NCBI GenBank assembly: GCA_025451845.1
Contig: JANWJS010000050.1
Coordinates: 1-33,218 of the forward strand
Length of the DNA: 33,218 nt
Direction of reading: 5' to 3'
Origin: Steroidobacteraceae bacterium
Lineage (GTDB): Bacteria > Pseudomonadota > Gammaproteobacteria > Steroidobacterales > Steroidobacteraceae
The notes beneath the pieces are model-generated. The model was not told the DNA's origin, made no database searches, and saw only the letters and a list, made by a program, of their open reading frames with translations. The position numbers were made by a program, and so were the translations under genes. Numbering within the stretch: the first letter of the stretch is position 1; each line of letters begins with the position of its first letter. Of this stretch, positions 1-9,721 are shown piece after piece.

Positions 1-24
1 GGCGCACGCATTGGCGCACGCATT
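1..24. repeat. Two tandem 12-bp repeats at the window edge
   Basis: The unit GGCGCACGCATT occurs twice in a row, followed by GGCGCC. The window begins with the repeat, so the array could be longer to the left. No function is evident. Confidence 0.6.
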
Positions 25-52
25 GGCGCCGCAGCCGGCTGAAGGCTAGACT
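23..52 (+). promoter_or_regulatory. Possible ndk operon promoter
   Basis: TTGGCG (23-28) and TAGACT (47-52) are separated by 18 bp and would start a transcript near 59, giving a leader of about 38 nt before ndk. The -35 match is moderate and the promoter could equally lie left of the window. Confidence 0.3.
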
Positions 53-96
53 GCACGGCTGCGTCTCGCATATCTACCCCCGAAAGGATCCCCGAA

Positions 97-525
97 ATGG
101 CGCTCGAGCGCACCCTGTCCATCGTCAAGCCCGACGGCGTCAGCCGCAATCTCATCGGCGAGGTCTATCGCCGGTTCGAGAAGGCGGGCCTGACCATCGT
201 CGCTGCCCGCATGGTGCGCCTCTCCGAGCGCGAGGCCGAGGGCTTTTATGCCGTCCATCGAGAGCGTCCGTTCTTCAAGGATCTGGTCCGATACATGACT
301 TCGGGGCCGGTGGTCGTGCAGGTCCTCGAGGGCGAGAGCGCCATCGCGCGTCACCGCGAGATCATGGGTGCGACCGATCCGAAGAAGGCGGCTCCGGGGA
401 CGATCCGTGCCGACCTCGCGCTCAGCATCGAGCAGAACGTCGTCCACGGCTCGGATGCGCCTGATACGGCAGCCCAGGAAATCGCCTATTTCTTCAGCGG
501 CACGGAGCTGCATCCGCGCGGCTGA
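97..525 (+). CDS. ndk: Nucleoside diphosphate kinase
   Basis: A 142-residue cytosolic enzyme that moves the gamma-phosphate of ATP to other (d)NDPs through a phosphohistidine, balancing nucleotide pools. The N-terminus shows the typical [12 protein letters not shown], and the active-site motif NVVHGSD places the phosphorylated histidine at H117. Length matches the family. The ATG is preceded by GAAAGGA at 82-88 with suitable spacing. It is the first gene of the ndk-rlmN-pilW-rodZ-hisS-yfgM-bamB-der run and lies 17 bp before rlmN, as in many gammaproteobacteria. Nothing looks damaged. Confidence 0.98.
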   Translation: MALERTLSIVKPDGVSRNLIGEVYRRFEKAGLTIVAARMVRLSEREAEGFYAVHRERPFFKDLVRYMTSGPVVVQVLEGESAIARHREIMGATDPKKAAPGTIRADLALSIEQNVVHGSDAPDTAAQEIAYFFSGTELHPRG

Positions 526-542
526 GGCCGCCCAAGTCCGCC

Positions 543-1667
543 ATGACCTCTCCCGACACGACCGCAACGAACCTGCTGGGGCTGCCGCGCCCCGCGCTGG
601 AGGCGTTCGTGGCGGGGCTCGGGAGCAAGGCGTTCCGCGCCCGCCAGCTCATGAACTGGGTGTACAAGCGCGGTGAGTCGTCGTTCGAGCGCATGACCGA
701 CCTGGCCAAGGATTTCCGCGCCCAGCTCGCCGAGCACGCCTGCATCGCCACCCCGGAGGTCGTCACCGCGCAGCAATCCGCCGACGGTACGCGCAAGTGG
801 CTGCTGCGGGCCGACGCCTCGCAGGCGTTCGAGATGGTTTTCATCCCGGAGCCGGACCGCGGCACACTCTGTATCTCTTCGCAGGTCGGCTGTGCGCTCG
901 ACTGCTCCTTCTGCTCGACCGCCCAGCAGGGCTTCAACCGCAATCTGACCACGGCCGAGATCGTAGGCCAGGTCTGGCTCGCCAATCAGGAGCTCGCCGG
1001 CTCCTTCGCGCATGACGGCGCGCGCGAGCGCATCGTGACCAACGTCGTCCTCATGGGCATGGGCGAGCCGCTCGCCAATTTCCGCAGCGTCGTGCCGGCG
1101 CTCGAGATCTTCCTCGATGACTTCGGCTTCGACCTTTCGCGGCGGCGCGTCACCCTGTCGACCTCGGGGCTGGTGCCCCAGATCTACAAACTCGCCGAGC
1201 ACAGCAACGTGGCGCTCGCCGTCTCCCTGCACGCGCCGGATGACGAGCTGCGCAACGAGCTCGTGCCGATCAACCGCAAGCATCCGATCGCGGAGCTGCT
1301 CGAGGCCTGCTGGCACTATCTCGACGAGCAGAACGGCCGCAGCGTCACTTTCGAGTACGTCCTGCTCGCGGGGGTCAACGATTCAACTGCGCAGGCGCGC
1401 GCCCTCGCCAAGCTCCTCGCGGGCCATCCGGCGAAGGTGAACCTCATCCCGTTCAATCCTTTCCCGGGTACCCGCTATCGCCGCTCCGAGCCCGAAGCGG
1501 TGCAGCGCTTCCGCGACGAGCTGATCCGCCGCGGTCTGCTGGCCACCGTCCGCCGCACGCGCGGCGATGACATCGATGCCGCCTGTGGCCAGCTCGCCGG
1601 ACGGGTGATCGATCGCACGACGGTGCGGCTCGGCAGCCGCGTATTCGGTGTCACGGTGCAGGCATGA
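543..1667 (+). CDS. rlmN: Dual-specificity 23S rRNA/tRNA adenine-C2 methyltransferase (radical SAM)
   Basis: A 374-residue radical SAM enzyme that methylates C2 of A2503 in 23S rRNA and A37 of some tRNAs, supporting translational fidelity. The 4Fe-4S motif CALDCSFC puts the cluster cysteines at C117, C121 and C124. GMGEPLANF (about 172-180) is the SAM-binding GGE-like segment. C348 in DAACGQL corresponds to the cysteine that forms the methylene-protein intermediate. Family length is normal. The start is an ATG 17 bp after ndk with no strong ribosome binding site, so translation may be coupled. Its TGA overlaps the ATG of pilW (ATGA). Confidence 0.98.
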   Translation: MTSPDTTATNLLGLPRPALEAFVAGLGSKAFRARQLMNWVYKRGESSFERMTDLAKDFRAQLAEHACIATPEVVTAQQSADGTRKWLLRADASQAFEMVFIPEPDRGTLCISSQVGCALDCSFCSTAQQGFNRNLTTAEIVGQVWLANQELAGSFAHDGARERIVTNVVLMGMGEPLANFRSVVPALEIFLDDFGFDLSRRRVTLSTSGLVPQIYKLAEHSNVALAVSLHAPDDELRNELVPINRKHPIAELLEACWHYLDEQNGRSVTFEYVLLAGVNDSTAQARALAKLLAGHPAKVNLIPFNPFPGTRYRRSEPEAVQRFRDELIRRGLLATVRRTRGDDIDAACGQLAGRVIDRTTVRLGSRVFGVTVQA

Positions 1668-2464
1668 GACAGCAACATGGTCACGCGCGAGGGGCTTCAC
1701 GGGTGCTGCGCGGCGCCGCCAGTACCGTTGCCGCCGTACTGCTTGCAGCGGTCCTGGCGGGTTGCGCGAATCAACAGAAAGTACAGCAGCGCCGCGATGC
1801 CGCCATCTACAACACGGAGCTTGGCATCGCCTACATGCGCCGCGGCGACCTGGCCATCGCGCAGACCAAGCTCGATCGCGCGCTCGAAGAGAATCCGGAC
1901 GATCCGGATGTGCGCAGCGCACGCGCCCTCCTGTACGCCAGGCTGGGTGACTCTCGGCAGGCCGACGACGAATTCCGTGCGGCGCTGCGGCTCGCGCCCA
2001 AGAATCCTGACTTCCAGAACAACTATGCGGTTTACCTCTGCAGCGTCGGCCGCGTGGATGAGGGTGTGCAGACCTTCCTGAGCGCCGCGCGCAATCCGCT
2101 CTACCTGACGCCGGAGCTTGCATATGACAACGCGGGCGTCTGCCTGCGCTCCGCGCATAAAGACGTCGAGGCGGAGCAGATGTTCACCGATGCGCTCACT
2201 ATACGGCCCAACTTCGGGCAGGCCCTATGGCAGCTCGCCGACCTCAACTTCTCCCAGGGCAAGCTCACGCAGGCGCGCCAGGAGATCGACGCCTTCCTCG
2301 CCGCCAACCAGGAAACCCCTGACCTGCTGCTGCTTGCCGTGAAGGTGACGCGCGCGCAGCGAGACCGATTGGACGCGGAGCTTTACGCGCGTCGGCTGCA
2401 GCTCGATTTCCCCGATTCGGCTCAGGCTCATGCGCTGGCCGGTCTCGGTCACAACCCGGGCTGA
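1664..2464 (+). CDS. pilW: Type IV pilus biogenesis/stability lipoprotein PilW (PilF), TPR protein
   Basis: A 266-residue outer-membrane lipoprotein that helps localise and oligomerise the PilQ secretin. The N-terminus has arginines followed by a hydrophobic stretch and a lipobox LAGC with the lipidated cysteine at C34. The rest is alpha-helical TPR repeats, for example [15 protein letters not shown] near residue 48 and later units around 80-230. It overlaps rlmN by ATGA, the usual location for this gene in pilus-bearing gammaproteobacteria. No other pilus gene is in the window, so the role rests on family and synteny. Confidence 0.9.
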   Translation: MRQQHGHARGASRVLRGAASTVAAVLLAAVLAGCANQQKVQQRRDAAIYNTELGIAYMRRGDLAIAQTKLDRALEENPDDPDVRSARALLYARLGDSRQADDEFRAALRLAPKNPDFQNNYAVYLCSVGRVDEGVQTFLSAARNPLYLTPELAYDNAGVCLRSAHKDVEAEQMFTDALTIRPNFGQALWQLADLNFSQGKLTQARQEIDAFLAANQETPDLLLLAVKVTRAQRDRLDAELYARRLQLDFPDSAQAHALAGLGHNPG

Positions 2465-2469
2465 TTGTC

Positions 2470-3312
2470 ATGTCGGAAGGCATAGGCGCGCGACTGCGCA
2501 GCGCCCGTGAGCGCAGCCGCCTCACGATTCTGCAGGCGGCTGAGAGGCTGCACCTCGACCCCGATGTCCTGGAGGCGCTCGAGGCGGATGACTACGCGGC
2601 TCTCGGCGCGCCGGTCTACGTCAAGGGACATCTGCGCCACTACGCGGAGCTCGTGGGCGAGTCGCCGGAGGCCCTGTTCGAGCTCTACTCCCAGGGTACC
2701 CGGATCGCGCCTCCGGACCTGACTCGCGTCCCCAAGCCCCTCCCCGATGATGCGGGCAGGCTCGTCGCGCCGGCGGTGGTCGTGGTGATCGGTTTCGCAG
2801 TAGCCGGCACGGTCTGGTGGGCCTTGTCGCTGTCGCCTCACCAATGGGCTACGACCGCATCCCGCCCCGTACCGCTCACCGTTGCCGCCACAACGCCGCC
2901 GAGCCCTGAGCAGCCCGCGCTGCTGACTCAGCCCGTGGCGCTGACTACCGGCACGCCTGCGCCGCAAGCGCGTGCAGCCGTTACCCAGACAATGGCATCG
3001 AAAGTCCCCCCGCCACCGGGTGGGGAGGTCGACGCCGTATTGACGTACTCGGCCGACAGCTGGACGGAGGTCTACGACGCCACCGGCAGGCGGTTGCTCT
3101 ATGGCCTGTCTACCGGGCATGCGACGCGAAAGCTCGCAGGCATACCGCCGCTCAGCGTCATGTTGGGAGATGCCAGTGATGTCACGATCGAGGTTGGCGG
3201 CCGGGAAGCCTCGATCTCACGCTTCGTGCGGTCCGATCATACCGCGCGATTCCTGATTGCCGCCGGCGGGCAGCTGCGCGCCGCGCCGGCGAAGAATGTG
3301 AGGTTGAATTGA
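2470..3312 (+). CDS. rodZ: Cytoskeletal protein RodZ (HTH plus DUF4115)
   Basis: A 280-residue bitopic inner-membrane protein linking MreB filaments to the elongation machinery. Residues 4-65 form the Cro/C1-like helix-turn-helix domain ([20 protein letters not shown]). A hydrophobic segment at about 99-119 is the membrane anchor. A Pro/Ala/Thr-rich periplasmic linker covers about 122-190, and a C-terminal DUF4115 beta domain starts near 195 ([20 protein letters not shown]). It starts 5 bp after pilW. In E. coli ispG follows rodZ; here the rodZ stop overlaps hisS directly, so ispG must be elsewhere. Confidence 0.93.
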   Translation: MSEGIGARLRSARERSRLTILQAAERLHLDPDVLEALEADDYAALGAPVYVKGHLRHYAELVGESPEALFELYSQGTRIAPPDLTRVPKPLPDDAGRLVAPAVVVVIGFAVAGTVWWALSLSPHQWATTASRPVPLTVAATTPPSPEQPALLTQPVALTTGTPAPQARAAVTQTMASKVPPPPGGEVDAVLTYSADSWTEVYDATGRRLLYGLSTGHATRKLAGIPPLSVMLGDASDVTIEVGGREASISRFVRSDHTARFLIAAGGQLRAAPAKNVRLN

Positions 3313-4601
3313 CGGTCGAGATCCAGCCGATCCGCGGCATGAACGACGTGTTGCCCGCCGAGATCGGCGCCTGGCAGCGGTTGGATGCTTGCGTGCGCGA
3401 GCTCGTTGCCTCCTACGGATATGAGGAGATCCGGGTTCCGATCGTCGAGCACACCACGCTCTTCAAGCGTGCGATAGGCGAGTACACCGATGTCGTCGAG
3501 AAGGAGATGTACACCTTCTCCGATCAGGGCGGAGACAGCCTGACCCTGCGCCCGGAGGCAACCGCCGGCATCATGCGCGCGCTCATCTCTAACGGCATGC
3601 TGCGCGGGCAGCGCCACAAGCTCTGGTGCGTAGGGCCCATGTTCCGCCACGAGAGGCCGCAGAAGGGCCGGTACCGGCAGTTCAATCAGCTCGACCTGGA
3701 GGCGGTCGGCCTTCCCGGTCCCGATGTCGACGCGGAGCTGATCGCCTTGGCGGCGCGCCTCTGGCGCCGGCTCGGCATCGAGCGGGTCCGGCTCGAGATC
3801 AACTCCCTCGGGACGCCGGAGTCGAGGCGCGCCTACCGCGACATGCTGGTCAGCTACTTCCGCGAGCACGAGAGCGCGCTCGACAGCGACAGCCGGCGGC
3901 GCCTCGAGGGCAATCCGCTGCGCATCCTGGACAGCAAGAATCCGCAGATGCACGCCATCATTGCGGGCGCCCCGCTCCTCACCGATCATCTCGACCCGGA
4001 GTCGCGCGAGCACTTCGCCGCGCTCTGCGCCGCGCTCGACTCCATCGGCATCTCCTACCGCATCAACCCGCGGCTGGTCCGCGGCCTGGACTACTACAGC
4101 CGCACCGTCTTCGAGTGGATCACCGACGCACTTGGATCGCAGGATGCCGTATGCTCCGGCGGCCGCTACGATGGGCTCATCGCGCAGCTCGGCGGTGAGC
4201 CGACGCCCGGGGTCGGGTTCGCGATGGGGATGGAGCGGGTCGTAGAGCTGCTGGTACAGGCCGGCAAGGCTCCTCCAGGCCGCGCGGCGGATGTCTATGT
4301 CGTGGTCAGCGGAGCTCGCGCGAGCGCCGCGGGGCTCGGCCTCGTTGAGCGGCTGCGGGACGAGCTGCCGGCGCGGCGGTTCGACCTCAATCTCGGCGGC
4401 GGCAATTTCAAGGCGCAGTTTCGGCGCGCCGATCGCAGCGGCGCGGCGCTCGCGGTGATCCTGGGGGATGACGAGCTGGCGCGGGGCGTCGCGGCAGTGA
4501 AACCTTTACGCAACGAGGCGGGTCAGAGCGAATGCCCGCTGCCTGAGCTAGCCGCTGCCATCGAAGCGGTGCTCACCGGCGCCGCAGCGCCGGCAGAATG
4601 A
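3309..4601 (+). CDS. hisS: Histidyl-tRNA synthetase
   Basis: A 430-residue class II aminoacyl-tRNA synthetase that charges tRNA-His. The N-terminal [11 protein letters not shown] is characteristic. Motif 2 ([16 protein letters not shown], 112-127) and motif 3 ([10 protein letters not shown], 301-310) are intact. The histidine-specific segments [11 protein letters not shown] (256-266) and GGRYDGL (284-290) are present, and a C-terminal anticodon-binding domain starts near 330. The start is TTG, overlapping the rodZ TGA as TTGA; this makes the N-terminus match the family, so I prefer it to a downstream ATG. The stop overlaps yfgM by ATGA. Confidence 0.97.
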   Translation: MTVEIQPIRGMNDVLPAEIGAWQRLDACVRELVASYGYEEIRVPIVEHTTLFKRAIGEYTDVVEKEMYTFSDQGGDSLTLRPEATAGIMRALISNGMLRGQRHKLWCVGPMFRHERPQKGRYRQFNQLDLEAVGLPGPDVDAELIALAARLWRRLGIERVRLEINSLGTPESRRAYRDMLVSYFREHESALDSDSRRRLEGNPLRILDSKNPQMHAIIAGAPLLTDHLDPESREHFAALCAALDSIGISYRINPRLVRGLDYYSRTVFEWITDALGSQDAVCSGGRYDGLIAQLGGEPTPGVGFAMGMERVVELLVQAGKAPPGRAADVYVVVSGARASAAGLGLVERLRDELPARRFDLNLGGGNFKAQFRRADRSGAALAVILGDDELARGVAAVKPLRNEAGQSECPLPELAAAIEAVLTGAAAPAE

Positions 4602-5320
4602 CTCCTCGAGGAGGGGTGGTGGACGATTATTTGCTGAGTGAAAAAGAACAGTGGGAAGCCCTCAAGCGCTGGCTGCGGGAGAACGGGCCGGCCATCGTGG
4701 CCGGCGTCGCCATCGCCGCCGTGGGACTCGGCGGCTACCGCTGGTGGCGGGCCCACGAGAGCAACTCGGACCTCGCGGCCGGGGAGATGTACGTCCGGAT
4801 GGAGAACGCCTTTGAGCAGGGTAACCGGACGCAGGCGTTCATTCTCCTCGGAGACCTGGAGCGTCAGTACGCGTCGTCGCCCTACGCTGATCAGGCGAAG
4901 CTCGCCTCGGCGCGGGCGTTCGTAGAGGACAACGAGCTCGATAGGGCGGCGGACGAGTTGCGCGACGTGATGCAGCACTCCCACGATTCGGTTCTGAAGC
5001 TCATCGCGCGACAGAGACTCGCGCGCGTGCAGATCGCACAGCACCAGCCCTCGCAGGCGATCGCCACCCTGGCGGGCGGCGCCCCGGGGGCGCTGGCACC
5101 CCTCTATGCCGAGGCGCGCGGCGATGCCTACTACGCCATGGGCGACAAGGCGGCCGCGCTCGCGCAGTACCGGCTCGCGCGAGCGGCCGATGTCGGGGGT
5201 GAGACCGACACCGGGCTCCTCGACCTGAAGATTTCGGACCTGTCGGCCCCTGTGGCCAGCGGCAAGTCGGGCGTGCCGCAAGCGGCCGTGCCGGCCGCCC
5301 CCGCCCGCCAGCCCCATTGA
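4598..5320 (+). CDS. yfgM: YfgM family SecYEG-associated/ancillary TPR protein
   Basis: A protein of up to 240 residues with one N-terminal membrane helix (about 31-50) and a periplasmic TPR-like domain. In E. coli YfgM associates with the Sec translocon and the periplasmic chaperone network. The segment [22 protein letters not shown] before the helix is typical. The start is uncertain. The ATG at 4598 overlaps hisS, but GTG at 4616 or 4619 would give an N-terminus closer to the family and follows GAGGAGG at 4608-4614, although spacing is short. The C-terminus is Ala/Pro-rich. bamB follows after 16 bp, the usual neighbour. Confidence 0.9.
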   Translation: MTPRGGVVDDYLLSEKEQWEALKRWLRENGPAIVAGVAIAAVGLGGYRWWRAHESNSDLAAGEMYVRMENAFEQGNRTQAFILLGDLERQYASSPYADQAKLASARAFVEDNELDRAADELRDVMQHSHDSVLKLIARQRLARVQIAQHQPSQAIATLAGGAPGALAPLYAEARGDAYYAMGDKAAALAQYRLARAADVGGETDTGLLDLKISDLSAPVASGKSGVPQAAVPAAPARQPH

Positions 5321-5336
5321 CCAGCGCGCGCTGCGC

Positions 5337-6518
5337 ATGAGAGATCCCTTGCAAACCAACACCGTGCGATCGATGCGCTGCGGGACCGTGCTGGTTGCGG
5401 CACTGTGCCTGCTGGCCGCCTGCTCCAAGAATAAGAATCCGGAGCAGCCGGCGAAGCTCACCTCGCTCAAGGCCACGCTGCACGTGCGGCACATCTGGAG
5501 CGCCTCGGTCTCAGACCGCGGCGCCAAGCGGCTGCGCCTCGGACTGGGTCTCGCCGTCGATGGCAGTCGTGTGTTCGCATCGGGTCACCGGGGTGCGGTG
5601 GCGGCGTTCGATCTCGGCACGGGCCATCGACTCTGGCGCACCAACACGAAACTGCCGCTCGGAGGCGGCCCGGCCGCGCGTGGCAACATGGTGGTGGTAG
5701 GCGCGAGCGACGGTCATGTGGTCGCGCTGAACGCCGCCGACGGCAAGACCCTATGGACGGTGCTGATCAATGGGGCGGTGATCTCCGCCCCGGCCATCTC
5801 CGACAACGTCATTGCAGTGCGCTCCGTCGACGGCAAGCTGCGCGGTCTGTCCCCGACTGACGGTCATGAGCTGTGGGAGGCGGAGCAGGACGTGCCGTCG
5901 CTCTCGGTGCGCGGCACCTCGAGTCCCGTGATCGTGGGCGATCTGATCATCTGCGGCTTCGATAACGGCAAGGTCCTGGCGGTCAACGCGGGCGACGGCT
6001 CGCAAGTCTGGCTGGCGACTGTCGCGGCGCCCCACGGCCGCACAGAAATCCAACGACTGGCCGATGTAGACGGACCCGTGAATGTCTCAGGCAAGGATGT
6101 ATACGCCGTGGGGTATCACGGTAATGTCACCATGCTGGCGCTCGACAGCGGGCAGACCTGGTGGTCTCACGAGGCGTCGAGCTATCGCGCTTTGACGGTG
6201 AGCAATGGCGTCGTGTACATGTCGACGGCGGATGGTCAGATCGTTGCGCTCAATCCCAGCAACGGTGCCGTGATCTGGCGCCAGCCCGCGCTGAAGTACC
6301 GCGGACTGACGGCGGTGGCGGTGGACGATGACGCGGTGGTCGTTGCCGACTTTCAGGGCTATGTCCACTTCCTGGACAAGCGCACCGGTGCGTTCATCGC
6401 GCGCGAGCGTGACGGCAGGCTGCGTATCAGCAATCAGCCCATCGCAGAGGGTAACGAGGTGGTGGTCATCAACGACGGCGGCCGCATCAACGCCTATCGA
6501 ACGTCGCCCACTACCTGA
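5337..6518 (+). CDS. bamB: Outer membrane assembly lipoprotein BamB
   Basis: A 393-residue eight-bladed beta-propeller lipoprotein of the BAM complex, which inserts beta-barrel proteins in the outer membrane. A lipobox LAAC gives the lipidated C29. An internal ATG at 5373 (residue 13) would give a more ordinary signal peptide, so the true start may be there. PQQ-like blade repeats with aromatic closures recur, such as GHRLWRT, GKTLWTV, GHELWEAE, GSQVWLAT and GAVIWRQ. It sits between yfgM and der, as in most gammaproteobacteria. It appears complete. Confidence 0.95.
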   Translation: MRDPLQTNTVRSMRCGTVLVAALCLLAACSKNKNPEQPAKLTSLKATLHVRHIWSASVSDRGAKRLRLGLGLAVDGSRVFASGHRGAVAAFDLGTGHRLWRTNTKLPLGGGPAARGNMVVVGASDGHVVALNAADGKTLWTVLINGAVISAPAISDNVIAVRSVDGKLRGLSPTDGHELWEAEQDVPSLSVRGTSSPVIVGDLIICGFDNGKVLAVNAGDGSQVWLATVAAPHGRTEIQRLADVDGPVNVSGKDVYAVGYHGNVTMLALDSGQTWWSHEASSYRALTVSNGVVYMSTADGQIVALNPSNGAVIWRQPALKYRGLTAVAVDDDAVVVADFQGYVHFLDKRTGAFIARERDGRLRISNQPIAEGNEVVVINDGGRINAYRTSPTT

Positions 6519-6533
6519 CACCAGCAGCAGCCC

Positions 6534-7898
6534 ATGCTGCCTATCGTCGCTCTCGTAGGCCGACCCAACGTCGGCAAATCGACCCTGTTCAACGTGCTCA
6601 CCGGCACGCGCGACGCGATCGTTGCTGACGTGCCGGGGCTCACCCGCGACCGCCAATACGGCTTCGGGCGCGTTGGGCCGATGCCCTTTGTGGTAGTCGA
6701 TACGGGCGGGCTGGTCGAGAACCCGAAGGGTATCGAGGCGCAGATGCGCGCTCAGACGGAGCGCGCCGTCGCCGAAGCCGATCGACTCATCCTGCTGGTC
6801 GATGGGCGGGCGGGTCTCACCCCCCAGGATGACTTCGTCGCCCGGGAGATCCGCAAGTCCGGAAAGCCGACCACGATCGCCGTCAACAAATCCGAGGGAC
6901 TGGATCTCGACCTGGTGGCGGCGGATTTCCATGCGCTCGGCCTCGGCGAGCCGCTCGGTATCTCGGCGAGTCACGGGCAGGGGTGCGAGGATCTGATGGC
7001 GCATACGCTCGCCGGCCTGGAGACAGACCCTGCGGCGGGGGCGGCGGATCCTGGCGCAGAGGGCGTCCGTATTGCGATCATCGGACGTCCGAATGTGGGC
7101 AAGTCGACGCTCGTCAACCGCCTGATCGGCGAGGAGCGCGTCATCGCGAGCGATCAGCCGGGCACGACCCGCGACAGCATCCTCGTGCCGTTCGAGCGAG
7201 ACGGCCGGAAGTTCCAACTCATCGATACCGCCGGCATGCGCCGCCGTGCAAGGGTGGAAGATGTGATCGAGCGCGCGAGTGTCGCCAAGACGCTCCAGGC
7301 CATCGACGAGGCGCACGTGGTGATCCTGGTCGTGGATGCGCATGATACCGTGTCGGAGCAGGACGCAAGCGTGCTCGGTGTGGCGTTGCATCGCGGCCGC
7401 GCGCTCATCATCGCGATCAACAAATGGGACGGGATCCAGATGGAGCAGCGCGAGGAGATTCACCGGCAACTGGCGCTGAGGCTCGACTTCGTGCCGTTTG
7501 TGCCGCTGCATTTCATCTCCGCACGCCACGGCACGGGTGTTGGCGAGCTCATGCAGTCGAGCGTGCGGGCCTACGAGGCGGCCATGCGGGAGATGGCGAC
7601 GAAGGAGCTGACACGGACGCTCGAGCACGCGCTCACGGTGCACCAGCCGCCGCTGGTGCACGGCAGGCGGATCAAGCTGCGTTACGCGCACCAGGGAGGG
7701 CGCAACCCGCCGCGGATCGTCATTCATGGGAATCAGACCGCGTCGGTTCCGGATGCGTATACACGCTACCTGGTCAACATCTTCCGCAAGCGGTTCGACC
7801 TTTTCGCGACACCCGTCGTGATCGAGTACCGCACGGACCGGAATCCATACGACAGGGCGCGAAGAGTGCGCCCCGGATCGCGGCCCAAAGCGCGTTGA
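6534..7898 (+). CDS. der: Ribosome-associated GTPase Der (EngA)
   Basis: A 454-residue protein with two tandem GTPase domains and a C-terminal KH-like domain, needed for 50S subunit maturation. Both P-loops read GRPNVGKST (9-17 and 184-192). Each domain has DTGG/DTAG, NKSE/NKWD and SAS/SAR-type G motifs. The KH-like end has IKLRYAHQGGRNPP and ends in a basic tail. Start ATG lies 15 bp after bamB. The stop overlaps a possible TTG start of the next gene (TTGA), so cobB is probably translated from the same message. Confidence 0.98.
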   Translation: MLPIVALVGRPNVGKSTLFNVLTGTRDAIVADVPGLTRDRQYGFGRVGPMPFVVVDTGGLVENPKGIEAQMRAQTERAVAEADRLILLVDGRAGLTPQDDFVAREIRKSGKPTTIAVNKSEGLDLDLVAADFHALGLGEPLGISASHGQGCEDLMAHTLAGLETDPAAGAADPGAEGVRIAIIGRPNVGKSTLVNRLIGEERVIASDQPGTTRDSILVPFERDGRKFQLIDTAGMRRRARVEDVIERASVAKTLQAIDEAHVVILVVDAHDTVSEQDASVLGVALHRGRALIIAINKWDGIQMEQREEIHRQLALRLDFVPFVPLHFISARHGTGVGELMQSSVRAYEAAMREMATKELTRTLEHALTVHQPPLVHGRRIKLRYAHQGGRNPPRIVIHGNQTASVPDAYTRYLVNIFRKRFDLFATPVVIEYRTDRNPYDRARRVRPGSRPKAR

Positions 7899-7900
7899 TC

Positions 7901-9205
7901 GTGTCGCGCAGGCGCTGCCCCGCTGTCTTCATCAGCGCGCCCGCCTCGGGCCACGGCAAAACGACGGTCACTGCCGCGTTGGCGCGCTATCACGCGGCAC
8001 GCGGCCGCGTGGTCCAGGTATTCAAGAGCGGCCCGGATTTCATCGACCCCATGATCCTCGAGCGCGCGAGCGGCCGGCCGGTCTACCAGCTCGACCTGTG
8101 GATGGGGGGCGAGGCGCATTGCCGCGGGCTGCTCCATGAGGCGGCCGGCACTGCCGACCTCATTCTCATCGAAGGAGTGATGGGCCTCTACGATGGCACC
8201 CCGAGCAGCGCTGACCTGGCCCAGCTCTTTGGAATACCCGTCGTCGCCGTAATCGGCGCGGAAGCGATGGCGCAGACCTTTGGCGCCGTTGCCTACGGGC
8301 TCGCGCATTACTCTCCTGCGCTTCCCTTCCACGGAGCGTTGGCCAATCGCGTGGCCGGACCGGGGCACGCGAGTCTCGCGAAGCAGGGCATGCCCGCGGG
8401 CATGCGCTTTCTCGGCGGCATTTCGCGGGACGAGGCGTTCGCGCTGCCGGATCGGCATCTCGGGTTGGTCCAGGCGGACGAGGTCGCGGACCTCGAGCAA
8501 CGTCTGTCGGCGGCGGCGGCGGCGTTGGATGGAACGGAGTTGGCTGACATGCCGCCCGGAATCGAGCTGTCTGCGCCCGCAGCCGATGCCAGTGCTGCGG
8601 AGCCGGAGCGCCCCTTGGCCGGGGTTCGCATCGCAGTCGCGCGGGATCGGGCGTTCTCCTTCCTCTATCCCGCGAACCTCGACCTGCTGCGGACCCTGGG
8701 CGCCGAGCTGGTGTTCTTCTCACCCCTGACGGCGGCCGGTCTGCCGCCCGTCCACAGCGTCTATCTGCCTGGCGGCTATCCGGAGCTGCATCTCGAGCGC
8801 CTGAGCGCCAATCGTGGGCTGGCCGATGCATTGCGGCGGCATGTCGCGGCCGGTAAGCCTGCCTACGCCGAGTGCGGCGGCATGTTGTACCTCCTGGAGT
8901 CGATGACGGACCTTCAAGGCAGGCGGGCCAGCCTGGCCGGCATCCTACCGGGACACGCGATCATGCATGCACGCCTGCAGAGCATCGGTTATCACACGGC
9001 ACCGTTGCCGGGCGGCAGAGTGCGCGGCCACAGTTTCCATCACTCGACGGTCGCGACGCCACTCACTCCAGCGGCGCACACGGAGCGAGCGCTATCCGAT
9101 GCGCCCGGGGAGGCGATATACCGCCACGAGCGGTTGGTGGCGACCTACTTCCACGGGTATTTTCCCTCGAACCCGCGAGCGGCGGCGCAGCTGTTCAAGC
9201 CGTGA
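7901..9205 (+). CDS. cobB: Cobyrinate a,c-diamide synthase (CobB/CbiA family)
   Basis: About 434 residues. This glutamine-dependent amidotransferase amidates side chains a and c of the corrin ring in cobalamin synthesis. The N-terminal ATP-binding domain starts FISAPASGHGKTTV (P-loop about 12-22), followed by FKSGPDFIDPM and EGVMGLYDG. The C-terminal class I GATase domain has YLPGGYPELH, the nucleophile C325 in AECGGMLYL and H418 in YFHGYFPSNP. Starts are GTG 7901 or TTG 7895, the latter overlapping der. The open frame extends upstream through der but that part has no family similarity. No other corrin gene is in the window. Its 3' end overlaps the convergent gene by 11 bp. Confidence 0.92.
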   Translation: MSRRRCPAVFISAPASGHGKTTVTAALARYHAARGRVVQVFKSGPDFIDPMILERASGRPVYQLDLWMGGEAHCRGLLHEAAGTADLILIEGVMGLYDGTPSSADLAQLFGIPVVAVIGAEAMAQTFGAVAYGLAHYSPALPFHGALANRVAGPGHASLAKQGMPAGMRFLGGISRDEAFALPDRHLGLVQADEVADLEQRLSAAAAALDGTELADMPPGIELSAPAADASAAEPERPLAGVRIAVARDRAFSFLYPANLDLLRTLGAELVFFSPLTAAGLPPVHSVYLPGGYPELHLERLSANRGLADALRRHVAAGKPAYAECGGMLYLLESMTDLQGRRASLAGILPGHAIMHARLQSIGYHTAPLPGGRVRGHSFHHSTVATPLTPAAHTERALSDAPGEAIYRHERLVATYFHGYFPSNPRAAAQLFKP

Positions 9206-9719
9206 TACGGCTTGCTCGAGGCCTCGTGCGCTGCAGGACGCCGATGTAGTAGAGCACGTAGTAGCCCACCACGGCCCCAATCACAGCGAGCGTGAAGGGG
9301 CTGTGTCGATAGAGGGCGATCAGATCGCGGCCTGCGGTCGCAGGCGGGAGCGCTCCGCTGTACATGCCGAGGTAGCGGTACAACAGCCGGCCCACGAAGA
9401 GCGCGGTCACCGCCAGGCCGATATAGGTATGCGGCGTGTAGAACCGTCCTTCCGCCGTTACCTCGAGCTTCGTATGTCTGAGCCCGAAGTAACCCAGCAC
9501 TGCGCCACAGGCGATGCCGGCCAACAGGATAGCGAGCAGGTCGACATCGCGCGCGATCTGTGCGCCAATGACGGCGGTGGCGAGGGTCAATATGCCGACC
9601 CTGAGCCACATGAGCCCGTCCTTGACGCGTTGGCGGCCGAAGGAGCGCCGCATGCGGCGATAGAGGCCCCAGACGATGAGAGCGGCGACGAGATACGGAG
9701 TGACGAGTCGCGGGTCCAT
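9195..9719 (-). CDS. Polytopic membrane protein, possibly DUF1453/CcdC-like
   Basis: A 174-residue protein with about four to five hydrophobic helices (near 8-24, 42-80, 98-116 and 138-160) and a charged loop between the first two. The layout resembles DUF1453/CcdC-like membrane proteins, which is a tentative assignment from memory of the pattern; function is unknown. The ATG starts 2 bp after the stop of the methyltransferase-like gene and is preceded by GAGG, so it is the last gene of the marR operon. Its end overlaps the end of cobB on the other strand by 11 bp. Confidence 0.8.
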   Translation of the reverse strand: MDPRLVTPYLVAALIVWGLYRRMRRSFGRQRVKDGLMWLRVGILTLATAVIGAQIARDVDLLAILLAGIACGAVLGYFGLRHTKLEVTAEGRFYTPHTYIGLAVTALFVGRLLYRYLGMYSGALPPATAGRDLIALYRHSPFTLAVIGAVVGYYVLYYIGVLQRTRPRASRITA

Positions 9720-9721
9720 TG

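Noticed and set aside
4523..5527. 334-codon minus-strand frame opposite yfgM
   Set aside because: Shadow frame spanning three genuine genes.
6087..7727. 546-codon open frame on the minus strand across der
   Set aside because: It is the antisense shadow of der in GC-rich DNA; no recognisable domain and der is unmistakable.
7424..7900. Upstream extension of the cobB frame
   Set aside because: It overlaps der and has no similarity to the amidotransferase; family similarity starts just after GTG 7901.
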